DNA of 38,004 nucleotides from an unicellular cyanobacterium SU3 (GCA_002172675.1 NETF01000194.1:1-38004), one strand, 5' to 3'. Shown: positions 8,799-18,244, numbered from the stretch's first letter. The notes: generated from the letters alone by a model not told the origin. Program-made: numbers and translations.

Positions 8799-9482
8799 TT
8801 AAACTAGATTTGTATTTACAATATTAATTAATTGAACCTGAAACACTCTAGCAAATATTTCAATCACTTTTATTTGTATTTCTTCTAAAGTAATGTCGGG
8901 CAAAAATTGCTGTAAACTCCCCACAGATTTATCTTCAATTCCACAGGGAATAATATTTTTAAATCCTTGTAAATCAGGACAAACATTAATAGAAAATCCG
9001 TGCATAGTAACCCAACGTTTTACCTTAATTCCAATGGCTGCTACTTTGTAATTATTAACCCAAACCCCAGTTAATCCGGGTATTCTTTTTCCTGGTAGTT
9101 GATAACAATTTAAAACCTGGATAATTACCTCTTCAAGTTGTCTTAAATACCAGTGTAAATCCTGTTGATAGTAACGTAAATTAAGAATAGGATAACCCAC
9201 TAATTGACCCGGACAATGATAGGTGACTTCTCCCCCTCTTTCAATGCGATAAACTGGAATAGGACTGTGTTGAGGGTCAAACTTCATATACTTAGTGTCT
9301 GATCCTGTTCCTAAGGTATAAACGGGAGGATGTTCTAATAATAATAAAGTATCCCCTAAGCTAGGATCTTGTAAACGTTGCTTAACCAGCGATCGCTGCA
9401 TCTCCCAAGCAGTATGGTAAGGGATTATTCCTAAATTCCTCAGTATACACTGTCTAGGTTGCGATAAAGGTGAATTTGACAT
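8799..9482 (-). CDS. lipB: Octanoyltransferase LipB
   Basis: LipB transfers octanoate from acyl carrier protein to lipoyl domains of 2-oxoacid dehydrogenases and GcvH, the first step of protein lipoylation. The sequence shows the signature [17 protein letters not shown], the lysine motif [12 protein letters not shown] with the conserved catalytic lysine, and the thioester cysteine in NIIPCGI. I choose the ATG at 9482 ([11 protein letters not shown]), giving 227 residues. Upstream in-frame ATGs at 9509 and 9488 would add up to nine hydrophobic residues not expected in the family. It is monocistronic, minus strand, divergent from the hibernation-factor gene. Confidence 0.94.
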   Translation of the reverse strand: MSNSPLSQPRQCILRNLGIIPYHTAWEMQRSLVKQRLQDPSLGDTLLLLEHPPVYTLGTGSDTKYMKFDPQHSPIPVYRIERGGEVTYHCPGQLVGYPILNLRYYQQDLHWYLRQLEEVIIQVLNCYQLPGKRIPGLTGVWVNNYKVAAIGIKVKRWVTMHGFSINVCPDLQGFKNIIPCGIEDKSVGSLQQFLPDITLEEIQIKVIEIFARVFQVQLINIVNTNLV

Positions 9483-9509
9483 GATCATTAACAAAGTTTT
9501 AAGACACAA

Positions 9510-10009
9510 TGTTTAAGAAATATGAAGAGATACTAAGGAAAATAAAAAGAAGACAAAGACCGATGTTTAGAGCAATACAAAGTGTTAGTCTAAAAGTATA
9601 CAGAGTTTATCTCGGAGAAAAGGATTGAAAGAAACGCCACCAAAAAAAGGTTTTTTACCAATTCTTCCCCTAACCAAGTAATGAGCCTTTTGGGGTAAAG
9701 ATTGGCGGCTGTGATCAGACAACGATGATCAATTCAGTAGGGAGAGAAATAAGAATATTTAAGCTAATATTAAACTCTCGCCCTTCTAAGTTTAGAATGT
9801 CTTAATTAGGAGAAATTAGGGAATAAATCAACCCTGATTAAGATAATTAAAAAGAGGTCAAGAAATTTATGAATAAACAAAGATATCCCACTCCATTGTT
9901 ATTGAACTAATCCAATGATAGGAATTAGTTTATCTCATCAACGAGGAGAATTGTTCTAATTTTTCTCTTTTAATTCTACAACAATGACACAAAAAATGGA
10001 GTATTGAGT
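9510..10009 (+). promoter_or_regulatory. Long structured 5' leader/promoter region of the hibernation factor gene
   Basis: This 500-nt gene-free stretch precedes the hibernation factor. It contains a nested stem (cgccaccaa with ttggcgg; ccaat-ctt-cccc at 9658-9670 with gggg-aag-attgg at 9692-9705), a second hairpin with TGATCA arms (9712-9717 and 9726-9731), and three tiny ATG frames (9869-9910, 9913-9957 and 9984-10007). The last frame ends 2 nt before the start codon. In Synechococcus PCC 7002 the orthologous lrtA has a long 5' untranslated region that influences light-dependent transcript stability. A similar role here is inference. Confidence 0.5.
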
Positions 10010-10609
10010 ATGAAGCTTTTAATTCAAGGCAATAATATTGATGTAACCGAATCGATCAATGATTACGTCACACAAAAACTAGAAAAAGCAGTGAAACATT
10101 ATCAAACTTTTACCACAAAAGTTGATGTTCATTTATCCGTAGCTAAGAATGCACGGATCACCGACAAGCATAAAGCAGAAGTGACAGTATATGCCAATGG
10201 GACAGTGATTCGCGCCCAAGAAGGTAGCGAAAACCTCTATGCAAGTATTGACTTAGTTTCCGATAAAATTGCCCGTCAGCTTCGTAAATATAAAGAGAAA
10301 ATTAATAATCATAAACCTCAGTCATCGGTTAAGAATCCTGATGTACTTCCTGAGACAGAAGTGAAAGAAGATTTAATCGGTGATCGCGAGGTTGAGTTAC
10401 CCCCAGAAGTGATCAGAATGAAATATTTTGCTATGCCTCCTATGTCGATTGAAGAGGCAAAACATCAACTTGAATTAGTAGACCACGACTTCTATATGTT
10501 CCGCAATCAAGACACCGATGAAATTAATGTCATCTATATGAGAAATCATGGTGGTTTTGGTGTTATACAACCGCGTGAAATCCATGACAATCATAACGCA
10601 AGTGCTTAA
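10010..10609 (+). CDS. lrtA: Long-form ribosome hibernation promoting factor (LrtA/HPF)
   Basis: Long HPF dimerises 70S ribosomes into inactive 100S particles in the dark or during starvation. The 199-residue product has an N-terminal S30AE domain ([20 protein letters not shown]..., ending near [13 protein letters not shown]), a variable linker rich in K, P and E (about residues 95-135), and the C-terminal dimerisation domain. That domain reads [19 protein letters not shown]...DHDFYMFRN, then [18 protein letters not shown] use the ATG at 10010, which has GGAG 8 nt upstream (9998-10001); a TTG at 10004 would add two residues. A terminator follows the stop. It is called light-repressed protein A in cyanobacteria. 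Confidence 0.93.
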   Translation: MKLLIQGNNIDVTESINDYVTQKLEKAVKHYQTFTTKVDVHLSVAKNARITDKHKAEVTVYANGTVIRAQEGSENLYASIDLVSDKIARQLRKYKEKINNHKPQSSVKNPDVLPETEVKEDLIGDREVELPPEVIRMKYFAMPPMSIEEAKHQLELVDHDFYMFRNQDTDEINVIYMRNHGGFGVIQPREIHDNHNASA

Positions 10610-10650
10610 TTACGAACAGACTTATTAAGCTTATTTAGAGTTAATATTTT

Positions 10651-10681
10651 AGGGGAATTAATAACTTCACTCCCCTTTTTT
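10651..10681 (+). terminator. Rho-independent terminator after lrtA
   Basis: The arms AGGGGA and TCCCCT close a loop of about 14 nt and are followed by a run of Ts. It lies about 45 nt after the lrtA stop. Confidence 0.75.
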
Positions 10682-11135
10682 TATTGGGATAATTTATTAT
10701 AAGGGGTATCATCGCAATAGATACCATGATGAGAATAAAGACTGCACCAATAAAAGATATGACGGCCAGGAGTTATATAAATTTCCTTTATTTTGGTTAT
10801 TTTTCTAATAAGCTTTATGAATAGACTTTTTGTACATAATCACATAATCAGATTATGTTAATAATTATCATCATAGTTTATACTAGATACCCTCGCTACA
10901 CTTTTCAATAAAAACCAGTATTTTTACTTAACCTTATTTTGTTTTTAAGTAGGTAGGTGTAATTAAATATAAAATAGAAAAGTCCGTAGTAAAGGCTTTA
11001 GCCTTCATTCTAACTCGTTTTCTAGTTTTCTAGTCTGTTAGGACTCACTACAAACTTGCGTTTATTTTTGCCTAGCTCATTAAAGAAAAGAAGAATGTTA
11101 AGATATATTATAAACCGCATCATTGAACCCAAGTT
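10682..11135. other. AT-rich spacer upstream of the NDH-2 gene
   Basis: No gene is seen. Notable items are a 17-nt palindrome, ACATAATC-a-GATTATGT (10842-10858), and a perfect AAGGCT-TT-AGCCTT hairpin near 10992-11005. The hairpin is flanked by partly complementary agtccgtagta and aggactcactac sequences, a layout common in dispersed cyanobacterial spacer repeats. Confidence 0.45.
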
Positions 11136-12326
11136 ATGAGTGAACAACCATTACGCATTTGCATTGTCGGGGGAGGGTTTGGGGGACTGTATACCGCTTT
11201 ACGTCTTACCCAGTTTCCTTGGGAGGGGAATCAAACCCCTGAAATTATCTTGATTGATAAAAGCGATCGCTTCTTATTTACTCCCCTTCTCTATGAATTA
11301 ATTACGGAGGAGATGCAGACTTGGGAAATTGCCCCACCTTATGAAGAAATTTTGGCAGGGACAGCGATTCGTTTTCATCAAGGGTGTGTCACTGGCATTG
11401 ATATCGAAAATCAACAACTACAATTAGATAATCACAATAGCCTACATTATGACCGCTTAGTGTTAGCAATGGGTGGTAAAACTCCCCTAGATAATTTTAG
11501 TGGGGTCAAAGATTATGCTATTCCTTTTCGCACGTTAGAAGATGCTTATCGCATCAAAGAAAGATTACGATTATTAGAGGAAAAAGAAGCAGAAAAAATT
11601 CGTATTGCTATCGTTGGTGGGGGATATAGTGGGGTTGAATTAGCGTGTAAATTGGCTGATCGTTTAGGAGATACGGGACGGATCAGATTAGTAGAAAGAG
11701 GAGAAAAAATATTAAGCACTTCCCCTGAATTTAACCAAGAAGTTGCTCAAACCGCTTTAGAATCTAGACGAGTGTTTATCGATTTAGAAACAGAAGTCAC
11801 CCAAGTCACTTCTGATAGTATTTCTTTAGCTTATAAAGGAAAAATTGACACGATTCCTGTGGATTTAGTGTTGTGGACTGTGGGAACTCAAGTTATCGAT
11901 ATGGTGAAAGACTTACCACTGGAAAAAACACAAAAAGGACTGTTAAAAATAAACCCCCATTTACAAGTAATTGATCACCCTGAAATTTTTGCTCTCGGTG
12001 ATTTAGCTGCTTGTTACGATGAATCAAAAAACTTAATTCCTGCAACCGCGCAAACAGCGTTCCAACAATCTGATTATTGTGCTTGGAATATTTGGGCTTC
12101 GATTACCCATCGGCCTCTGTTACCTTTTGCTTATCAACCTTTAGGCGAAATGATGGCTTTAGGAGTGGATAATGCAACTTTATCAGGGTTAGGAATTAAT
12201 TTAGATGGTGCATTTGGTTATATGGCCAGACGATTAATTTATCTATATCGATTACCCACTCTAAAACATCAAATCAATGTAGGAATTAATTGGATCACTA
12301 AGCCATTAACTGAATTGTTTTCATAA
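11136..12326 (+). CDS. ndbB: Type 2 NAD(P)H dehydrogenase, NdbB-like
   Basis: This 396-residue, single-subunit FAD flavoprotein oxidises NAD(P)H and reduces a quinone at the membrane without pumping protons. Two dinucleotide folds are clear: GGGFGGLYTAL (residues 12-22) for FAD and GGGYSGVELA (161-170) for NAD(P)H. The FAD-closing motif IFALGDLAAC and the quinone-side AQTAFQQSDYCAWNIW follow. The N-terminal pattern ending in RFLFTPLLYELITEEMQTW and the C-terminal PLGEMMALG resemble Synechocystis NdbB (Slr1743), which is linked to phylloquinone synthesis. The subtype is from recall, not alignment. The HAD gene starts 33 nt downstream and may be co-transcribed. Confidence 0.85.
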   Translation: MSEQPLRICIVGGGFGGLYTALRLTQFPWEGNQTPEIILIDKSDRFLFTPLLYELITEEMQTWEIAPPYEEILAGTAIRFHQGCVTGIDIENQQLQLDNHNSLHYDRLVLAMGGKTPLDNFSGVKDYAIPFRTLEDAYRIKERLRLLEEKEAEKIRIAIVGGGYSGVELACKLADRLGDTGRIRLVERGEKILSTSPEFNQEVAQTALESRRVFIDLETEVTQVTSDSISLAYKGKIDTIPVDLVLWTVGTQVIDMVKDLPLEKTQKGLLKINPHLQVIDHPEIFALGDLAACYDESKNLIPATAQTAFQQSDYCAWNIWASITHRPLLPFAYQPLGEMMALGVDNATLSGLGINLDGAFGYMARRLIYLYRLPTLKHQINVGINWITKPLTELFS

Positions 12327-12359
12327 TTATTACCCAAAGGAATAAAATATTAGAGCTTT

Positions 12360-13073
12360 ATGAAACAACCTAAAGTCATTTTTTTTGATGCTGTTGGTAC
12401 TTTATTCGGTGTTAAGGGATCGGTGGGAGAAGTCTATAGTTATCTTGCGTCACAAGTGGGTATAAAATGTGATTCACAGACGTTAGAAACTGCATTTTTT
12501 AAACAGTTTAAAAAAGCCGATCCCTTGGCTTTTCCGGGGGTTGAGATCATGGAGATTCCCGACTTAGAATATCAATGGTGGTATCAAGTCGCTTATGATA
12601 CTTATCAAGAAGCTGAAGTTATAGAGCAATTTAATGATTTTGATAGCTTTTTTCGTCAACTTTATGATTATTTTGCCACTCCTCATCCCTGGTTTCTTTA
12701 CACGGATGTTTTTCCTGCGTTACAGCATTGGCAAAAACAAGGAATTCCTTTAGGAATTATCTCAAATTTTGATAGCAGAATTTATGAGGTATTGGATCTT
12801 TTTAGCTTAACTAATTTCTTTAAAACCATTACAATTTCTTCTACAACAGGAATAGCTAAACCTGATCCTAATATATTTATTGAAGCTTTAAAAAAATATC
12901 AATGTAAACCCGAAGACGCTTGGCATATTGGAGATAGTCAAAAAGAAGATTATGAAGGAGCAAAGTCTGCTGGATTTCATCCTTTTTTATTAGAAAGAAA
13001 TAAAAAAATTGATAGATCAAACTATACAATTATTGATTCTATGGAAAGATTAGTTAATCAAAAAACCTTGTAA
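12360..13073 (+). CDS. HAD-superfamily hydrolase (REG-2/HDHD3-like)
   Basis: The 237-residue product has HAD motif I, FFDAVGTLF, with nucleophile Asp10 but Val in place of the usual second aspartate, as in the REG-2-like subgroup. Motif II is ISNFDSR, motif III the lysine of GIAKPDPNIF, and motif IV HIGDSQKEDYEGA. A helical cap sits between motifs I and II. The missing second Asp suggests altered or absent classic phosphatase activity. The substrate is unknown. It starts 33 nt after the NDH-2 gene, and its stop codon abuts a GGTGGGC/GCCCACC hairpin. Confidence 0.82.
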   Translation: MKQPKVIFFDAVGTLFGVKGSVGEVYSYLASQVGIKCDSQTLETAFFKQFKKADPLAFPGVEIMEIPDLEYQWWYQVAYDTYQEAEVIEQFNDFDSFFRQLYDYFATPHPWFLYTDVFPALQHWQKQGIPLGIISNFDSRIYEVLDLFSLTNFFKTITISSTTGIAKPDPNIFIEALKKYQCKPEDAWHIGDSQKEDYEGAKSAGFHPFLLERNKKIDRSNYTIIDSMERLVNQKTL

Positions 13074-13090
13074 GGTGGGCATTGCCCACC
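13074..13090. repeat. Dispersed palindrome GGTGGGC-att-GCCCACC
   Basis: A perfect 7-bp stem with a 3-nt loop begins at the HAD stop codon and is followed by ctac. This short motif is a widespread spacer repeat in cyanobacteria. A decayed relative is at about 20679-20720. It could also act as a transcript-end hairpin. Confidence 0.6.
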
Positions 13091-13131
13091 CTACAATATG
13101 TAATAACCTTTTTTGATAATGCTATAGCTGA

Positions 13132-14013
13132 ATGATGAAAAAACTTTTAATCACTGGCGCAAGTGGATTTCTCGGTTATAATGTTTGTCGATATCCTCAG
13201 AAAACTTGGGAAGTTTATGGGACTTATTATCGCCATAAAAGTAAGATAAATAATGTGAATTTTGTCAAAGGTAATATTGTTAATGTTTTAGAATTACAAG
13301 GAATTTTTAGTGAAATTAAACCCGATGCAGTCCTTCATTTAGCAGCAGCATCGAAACCGAATTATTGTCAAAATAATCCTGAAGATTCCTATCAAATTAA
13401 TGTGACCGCTTCTTTGAATATTGCAAAATTATGCGCTCATCTAAATATTCCTTGTGTTTTCACTTCTACTGACTTAGTGTTTAATGGATTAAATTCGCCT
13501 TATAAAGAAACCGATTCCGTTTCTCCTATTAGTTATTATGGAGAACAAAAAGTAAAAGCAGAACAAGGAATGTTAGATATTTATCCCAAAACAGTTATCT
13601 GTAGAATGCCATTAATGTTTGGAATTCCCTCCCCCCACGCAACCAGCTTTATTCAATTCTTTTTAGAGACATTTAGACAAGGGAAACAGTTAAGTTTATT
13701 TACCGACGAATATCGAACCCCTGTAAGTGGTTTAACCGCAGCTAAAGGACTATTATTAGCCTTAGATAAGGCAGAAGGAGAAATCCTACATTTAGGTGGA
13801 AAAGAAAGAATTTCTCGTTATGAATTTGGCCATTTGATGGCAGACATCTTTGCTTTTTCTCCCGACTTGATTAGTGCTTGTTTACAACAAGATGTGGCTA
13901 TGTCCGCCCCGCGATCGCCTGATACGGCTTTAGATAGTTCCAAAGCGTTTAAATTAGGTTATAATCCTTTATCTTTAAGAGAAGAATTAGAACAATTAAA
14001 AGATAAACTTTGA
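13132..14013 (+). CDS. SDR-family, RmlD-like sugar-nucleotide reductase or epimerase
   Basis: This 293-residue extended short-chain dehydrogenase has the NAD(P)-binding motif GASGFLGYNVC (residues 9-19), the LHLAAASKPNYCQ block, and the catalytic YYGEQK (YxxxK) near residue 140, preceded by TSTDLVF. The overall pattern (RMPLMFGIPSP, PVSGLTAAKGL, LHLGGKERISR) matches the RmlD substrate-binding family, which reduces dTDP-4-keto sugars. No other rhamnose or nucleotide-sugar gene is nearby, so the substrate is unassigned. Two ATGs open the frame (13132 and 13135). Confidence 0.82.
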   Translation: MMKKLLITGASGFLGYNVCRYPQKTWEVYGTYYRHKSKINNVNFVKGNIVNVLELQGIFSEIKPDAVLHLAAASKPNYCQNNPEDSYQINVTASLNIAKLCAHLNIPCVFTSTDLVFNGLNSPYKETDSVSPISYYGEQKVKAEQGMLDIYPKTVICRMPLMFGIPSPHATSFIQFFLETFRQGKQLSLFTDEYRTPVSGLTAAKGLLLALDKAEGEILHLGGKERISRYEFGHLMADIFAFSPDLISACLQQDVAMSAPRSPDTALDSSKAFKLGYNPLSLREELEQLKDKL

Positions 14014-14154
14014 TAATTAATAATTAATAGTTAATAATGAATAATTTTTTCATTGATCTCAAACCTCTCTCGCTTTACTGAGGGCTAGGTTGGCGTTCTC
14101 TTTATTCATTGTTCATGATTAATTCATGAAATTAGCTTCTTTTTTAAGGGTGCA

Positions 14155-14190
14155 GGAAGCCGAGAGATTAAGTTCTCTTTTTGCTTCCTA
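14155..14190. terminator. Stem-loop between the RmlD-like gene and ctaB
   Basis: The arms AGGAAGC and GCTTCCT enclose an inner GAGA/TCTC pairing, just downstream of the ctaB stop on the minus strand. A clear T-run is lacking, so its use as a terminator for the convergent genes is tentative. Confidence 0.4.
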
Positions 14191-14202
14191 TACAAAACCC
14201 TA

Positions 14203-15147
14203 TTAACTAACGAAATTGATCATCGCCGTAAACACTTGATGGGTAAACGGTAAACTATCCACTACCATAGCGGTACATAACAACATCAGGTAAAGGATAG
14301 AAAACTTAAACAAAGATTTTGCCATGTCTTTATCAAAGGGATTTTGTTTCAGTAACCAGGTTTTCTTGATAAACATCGCCCCTAACAACATAGCAATCAC
14401 GCCATATAGCCAACCTGAAACGCCCACAGGATAGACTAATAAGAAAGTACAAGGAATCACTAATAAGGTGTACCACCAAATTTGACGTACTGTTGACTCT
14501 TCTCCTTCTATTACCGGCATCATTGGCACATTGACTTGAGCATAATCATCTTTGATCATCAAAGCTAACGCCCAAAAATGGGGGGGAGTCCATAAGAAAA
14601 TGATGGCAAACAAAATCCAAGGGGCCCAAGTGAGATCCCCTGTTACCGCAGCCCAACCTACTAGAGGAGGAATAGAACCTGCAGCCCCACCAATGACGAT
14701 ATTTTGAGGTGTATTGCGCTTAAGAAAGTGGGTATAAACCAGCATATAGAAGGCAATGCCGGACATGGCCAATAAGCCACTCAAAAGGTTGATATAGAAG
14801 AGAAAAAGACTAAAAGAAATGACCGCCAATACCAGCGCAAAAATGAGGGCGTGACTCGATTGAACTCGGCCTGAAGGAATGGGACGGGCCCGGGTTCGCA
14901 ACATTTCATAATCGATGTCTCGATCATAGATACAGTTCAACACTTGCGCTGAAGCCGCCGCGAGGGTTCCTCCAATTAAAGTAATGAATAGTTTAAAAGA
15001 GTCCACTTCCCCGTTAGAGGCAATCCACATTGAAGCGGCCGTGGTAATTAATAAAAGAGGAATAATCCTCGGTTTGGTTAGCTGATAATAACTTCTAACC
15101 ACTTGTACAAAGTTTTCGTTACGACGGACAACATCAGTCCCAATCAT
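14203..15147 (-). CDS. ctaB: Heme O synthase (protoheme IX farnesyltransferase)
   Basis: CtaB farnesylates heme B to heme O for cytochrome c oxidase. The 314-residue UbiA-family membrane protein has about nine membrane segments. Its first aspartate-rich motif is NCIYDRDIDYEMLRTRARP (residues 71-89), and the second region includes ALMIKDDYAQVNVPMMP. It lies 104 nt downstream of ctaA on the same strand, giving the usual heme A synthesis unit. The oxidase subunit genes are not in the window. Confidence 0.95.
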   Translation of the reverse strand: MIGTDVVRRNENFVQVVRSYYQLTKPRIIPLLLITTAASMWIASNGEVDSFKLFITLIGGTLAAASAQVLNCIYDRDIDYEMLRTRARPIPSGRVQSSHALIFALVLAVISFSLFLFYINLLSGLLAMSGIAFYMLVYTHFLKRNTPQNIVIGGAAGSIPPLVGWAAVTGDLTWAPWILFAIIFLWTPPHFWALALMIKDDYAQVNVPMMPVIEGEESTVRQIWWYTLLVIPCTFLLVYPVGVSGWLYGVIAMLLGAMFIKKTWLLKQNPFDKDMAKSLFKFSILYLMLLCTAMVVDSLPFTHQVFTAMINFVS

Positions 15148-15251
15148 TAATTCACACCAAATTCTATTAGTTGATAAGTTATTGTGCTAAGCACAAAGAA
15201 ATAGAGAAACAGAGAAAGGCCATTCATTAAGCAACCTATCGAGATCATTAA

Positions 15252-16175
15252 CTATTGCCTGTTGCCTTCTATTGATACATCTCGCATTCCTAGGGTTGTC
15301 AAAGCGACTAATGTCACAAATAAAGCAGCCCCGACAGTATGATGGGTCACGGTTAAGGGTTCTACCTGTAAGTGTAGGTAAAAGGTGGCTACCCCTAACA
15401 GGACTTGTAACAGTACCACACCACCGGCTATCCAAGCTAGTTTTCTCAAGGTAGGATGAAGTGCCGGAGTCCGCCAGGCCATAAAGACAACGGTTAAGGT
15501 GGCTACGGTAGCTGGAACCACACCAATAATATGACTATTCATCACAGCGCAAAGTTGAGAACCCCCGAAGCACTGATGCAAAGCCCAACGGGAACCCACT
15601 AACGCTCCTAATAAGCATTGGATATAAACTAAAATAGCAGCGATTAGACTAGCCCAACGCAGTTTACCGGCGGTGGTAGTGCCTTGATAAGGAGTTAAAC
15701 AGAGAGCGATAACCACTAAGGTAGCGAAAAAGAGGAGAGCGGTTCCTAAATGGGCGGTGACAATATCAAACCGCAACATTTGAGTTACCGTTAAGCCCCC
15801 TAAAATTCCTTGGAAGACAATTAGTCCCAATGCGCCTAAACAAGCCCAAGGCAACCATTTGGGGAGTTCTTTACGAAACCACCAAGATAATCCTACTAAC
15901 GCCAGGGTACTCAAACCAATTAGAGAAGCATCCAAGCGATGGAACCATTCTAAGAAGACTTGTAGGTTCATTTGTTGGGTGGGGACTAACTGACCATAAC
16001 ACAGGGGCCAGTCCGGACAAGCTAAGCCGGCATTCATCACCCGTGTGGCACTGCCTACCGCCATTAATAGTAGGGTCGCGATGGCGATTTTCCACACTAA
16101 AAATCTCATCCATTTTTGGACTTTCGGGCGATCGCCTGAGGTCTTTATTTGTCCTGTGAGAACAGATTCTGTCAT
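15252..16175 (-). CDS. ctaA: Heme A synthase, CtaA/COX15 family
   Basis: CtaA oxidises the C8 methyl of heme O to the formyl group of heme A. The 307-residue protein has about eight membrane segments with the typical histidines. GSATRVMNAGLACPDWPLCYGQ carries the cysteine pair, EWFHRLDAS the first heme-ligand histidine, TAHLGTALLF another, and HHTVGAALF is near the C-terminus. It is first in a ctaA-ctaB unit. The upstream 319-nt spacer holds its promoter and a solo repeat end. Confidence 0.93.
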   Translation of the reverse strand: MTESVLTGQIKTSGDRPKVQKWMRFLVWKIAIATLLLMAVGSATRVMNAGLACPDWPLCYGQLVPTQQMNLQVFLEWFHRLDASLIGLSTLALVGLSWWFRKELPKWLPWACLGALGLIVFQGILGGLTVTQMLRFDIVTAHLGTALLFFATLVVIALCLTPYQGTTTAGKLRWASLIAAILVYIQCLLGALVGSRWALHQCFGGSQLCAVMNSHIIGVVPATVATLTVVFMAWRTPALHPTLRKLAWIAGGVVLLQVLLGVATFYLHLQVEPLTVTHHTVGAALFVTLVALTTLGMRDVSIEGNRQ

Positions 16176-16494
16176 AGCATCCTAATTACTTTATTTAACA
16201 CATTTTGTTGTTAACAAAGTGCTGACTTTGCTACAAAATTTTGTCTCTTTAAAAGCAGAGCTAGTCAGATTCTACTCAAGGGTTTATGATTTGTGCATGG
16301 ATTTTTAGGAACTTTTTCTAATCTTTTGATTCAGTTAAGAATGACGTTACTTATGTTAACAATCCCAGATATAATTTTAATTAAGTTTTAATGTATTACT
16401 GACACTCATATCTTGCACCTTCGCTAAAACTAGCTATATCCCCCCTTTAATTCCCCCCTTAGCAAGGGGGGATGGCAACAGGCAAAAGTAAATT
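16176..16494. other. Spacer upstream of ctaA
   Basis: The first half is AT-rich promoter-like sequence with a ttgttaacaaag palindrome near 16206. The second half holds the repeat copy at 16410-16490. No gene is seen. Confidence 0.5.
16410..16490. repeat. MITE-like repeat, inverted right-half copy
   Basis: The reverse complement of this stretch matches 8561-8643 almost base for base, including gcgaaggtgcaagatatgag and the G/C-run hairpin. It lacks the left half and the second C-run of that copy. It ends only 4 nt before the stop codon of the Gfo/Idh/MocA gene. Confidence 0.7.
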
Positions 16495-17553
16495 TTAATT
16501 ATTGAGGTCAAAGTCTAAGGACTCAAGAGAAATAATTGTCCCATTTTCTTGCATGGAATGACTTAAACCCGTTAAAATTTGCACTAACTTCGTAGCTACT
16601 ACTCCAGAAGAAACCGTACAAGGACGATTCATTTGTACACTATCTAAAAAGCGATCGCAGACTTCTTTGAGGGGTTCTGCTTTGGCCACGGAAATTACCT
16701 GTTTCTGTTGTCCTTGAGGAATCCATTTTTCCCCTTGGGATTGTACATAGCCCTGTTGTAAAACGAGGGGTTCATCTTTAGACATTTCATCAAAAATTAA
16801 CGTCCCTTCACTTCCTACCACGCACAGTCGACGCTGTTTATCAGGATTACACCAACAGAGATGAATGGTTGCTTGAAATCCACTAGGATAATATAAAGTG
16901 ACCCAAACCATGTCACCTAACCCATCCGGGGATAAAGGGGTACAGCGATCGCTTTGTAACCAAATCTTTCCTTGTGCTTGTACTTTATCAGGATATTCAT
17001 TCAACCAGTGGCTAAAAATACTAATATCATGAATGGCCAAATCCCATAGCGCGTCTACATCTTGACGGACTGGTCCTAAATGGGTGCGACTGGCATAACC
17101 ATAACGTAATTTTCCTAATTTTCCTGTTTCTACTGTCGATTTACCTTGATTAACAGCAACATGGAATAAATAGGTATGATCGATCATTAATTGTCGCTGT
17201 TGTGCTGTAGCTATACGAGTTAATTCTAGACATTCGTGGGGATCAAGGGTCAGTGGCTTTTCTGCTAAGACATGATACCCTGATTCTAAAGCGTCTTTAA
17301 TGAGAGAATAATGGGTTGATGCGGGGGTGACGACGACGATCGCATCTAAGGTAACTTGTTGTTTGATGCTTTGCCAATCTGAGGTTAATAAAATAGATTG
17401 GGGATCTAAGGAAAATTTTTCTTGAATTGTGGTTAAATTATCGCTAATTGGATCAGCGATCGCCACGACATCGGTTTGAGGATGGGCTAGAAAGTTGCGA
17501 ACTAAGTGAGTTCCCCAACGTCCAACCCCTAAAATAGCTAATCGAGTTTTCAC
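16495..17553 (-). CDS. Gfo/Idh/MocA family oxidoreductase
   Basis: This 352-residue NAD(P)-dependent sugar or cyclitol dehydrogenase-like protein has an N-terminal Rossmann motif, LGVGRWGTHLVRN. It also has the family lysine motif LAEKPLTLD near residue 100 and the DLAIHDISIF block with the conserved His. The C-terminal alpha/beta domain follows, with GSEGTLIFDE. The substrate is unknown; such proteins often act in sugar-nucleotide or cell-envelope pathways. It is downstream of rpsF but separated by a symmetrical terminator, so it is probably its own unit. Confidence 0.85.
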   Translation of the reverse strand: MKTRLAILGVGRWGTHLVRNFLAHPQTDVVAIADPISDNLTTIQEKFSLDPQSILLTSDWQSIKQQVTLDAIVVVTPASTHYSLIKDALESGYHVLAEKPLTLDPHECLELTRIATAQQRQLMIDHTYLFHVAVNQGKSTVETGKLGKLRYGYASRTHLGPVRQDVDALWDLAIHDISIFSHWLNEYPDKVQAQGKIWLQSDRCTPLSPDGLGDMVWVTLYYPSGFQATIHLCWCNPDKQRRLCVVGSEGTLIFDEMSKDEPLVLQQGYVQSQGEKWIPQGQQKQVISVAKAEPLKEVCDRFLDSVQMNRPCTVSSGVVATKLVQILTGLSHSMQENGTIISLESLDFDLNN

Positions 17554-17603
17554 CGATTTTTACCTTATTTCTGGCAACTCACTGGTAGTTTAGCGAAAAA
17601 CAG

Positions 17604-17625
17604 GATCAGTGAGTGGTCACTGATC
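17604..17625. terminator. Bidirectional terminator downstream of rpsF
   Basis: The 9-bp perfect stem GATCAGTGA / TCACTGATC has a 4-nt loop. It is flanked by AAAAA on the left (T-run for the minus strand, after rpsF) and TTTTT on the right. It lies 13 nt past the rpsF stop codon. Confidence 0.85.
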
Positions 17626-17637
17626 AGTTTTTACTGT

Positions 17638-18036
17638 TTAAGATTCAGAAGCAACGGGTTCAGGTTCTGTTGCTTGTGGTTCTTCTTGTGCTTCTGCTGC
17701 TGGTTCTTCTTGTGCTGGTTCTTCTTCTTCGGGGGTTTCTGGGGATACGTCATCTAATTTAATGGTGAGATAACGCATGACATCTTCCCCTAAACGCATC
17801 ATCCGTTCTAAGGGTGCAATTTGGGTTCCATCAGCTTGATAATTGAACTGCACATAAATGCCATCAACCTTTTTTTGAATCGGATAGGCAAGACGACGTT
17901 TGCCCCAAATTTTCGTTTCTAGGTCGCTAGCGTTGTTCTCAGTTAAGAATTCTTGGTATTTGGTCACTGCTTGATTAACTTGCTCTTCTGAAAGGTCAGG
18001 ACGCAAGATAAAAATCATTTCATACTGTCGACTCAT
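17638..18036 (-). CDS. rpsF: 30S ribosomal protein S6
   Basis: S6 binds the central domain of 16S rRNA with S18. The first ~97 residues are canonical ([52 protein letters not shown]). Residues 98-132 form a very acidic, Glu/Pro/Ala-rich tail, longer than in many bacteria. It stands alone rather than in an rpsF-ssb-rpsR cluster, as is common in cyanobacteria. Confidence 0.96.
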   Translation of the reverse strand: MSRQYEMIFILRPDLSEEQVNQAVTKYQEFLTENNASDLETKIWGKRRLAYPIQKKVDGIYVQFNYQADGTQIAPLERMMRLGEDVMRYLTIKLDDVSPETPEEEEPAQEEPAAEAQEEPQATEPEPVASES

Positions 18037-18244
18037 GGGTTAAACTCCTTATGGACAAGTTGGCTTCGTGATCAATGTATGGTCTTCAAATCAAGAAGCA
18101 AGGATCATTGGAAACTAATCAAATGAAAAAATGTCTTCTTTTTGAGACAGATTCCTTTAAAATCATACTACGACTTTATGACGAATGGCTACGATATTCA
18201 ATGGCTATTTAGTCAACTTCTAACCTAACTGACTGCTCAAGTTT

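Noticed and set aside
15187-15454. Open frames on both strands around the 3' end of ctaA
   Set aside because: They overlap the well-supported ctaA coding sequence and translate to Cys/Arg-rich nonsense.
15830-16159. Plus-strand frame and an additional minus-strand frame inside ctaA
   Set aside because: Shadows of ctaA; no recognisable motif.
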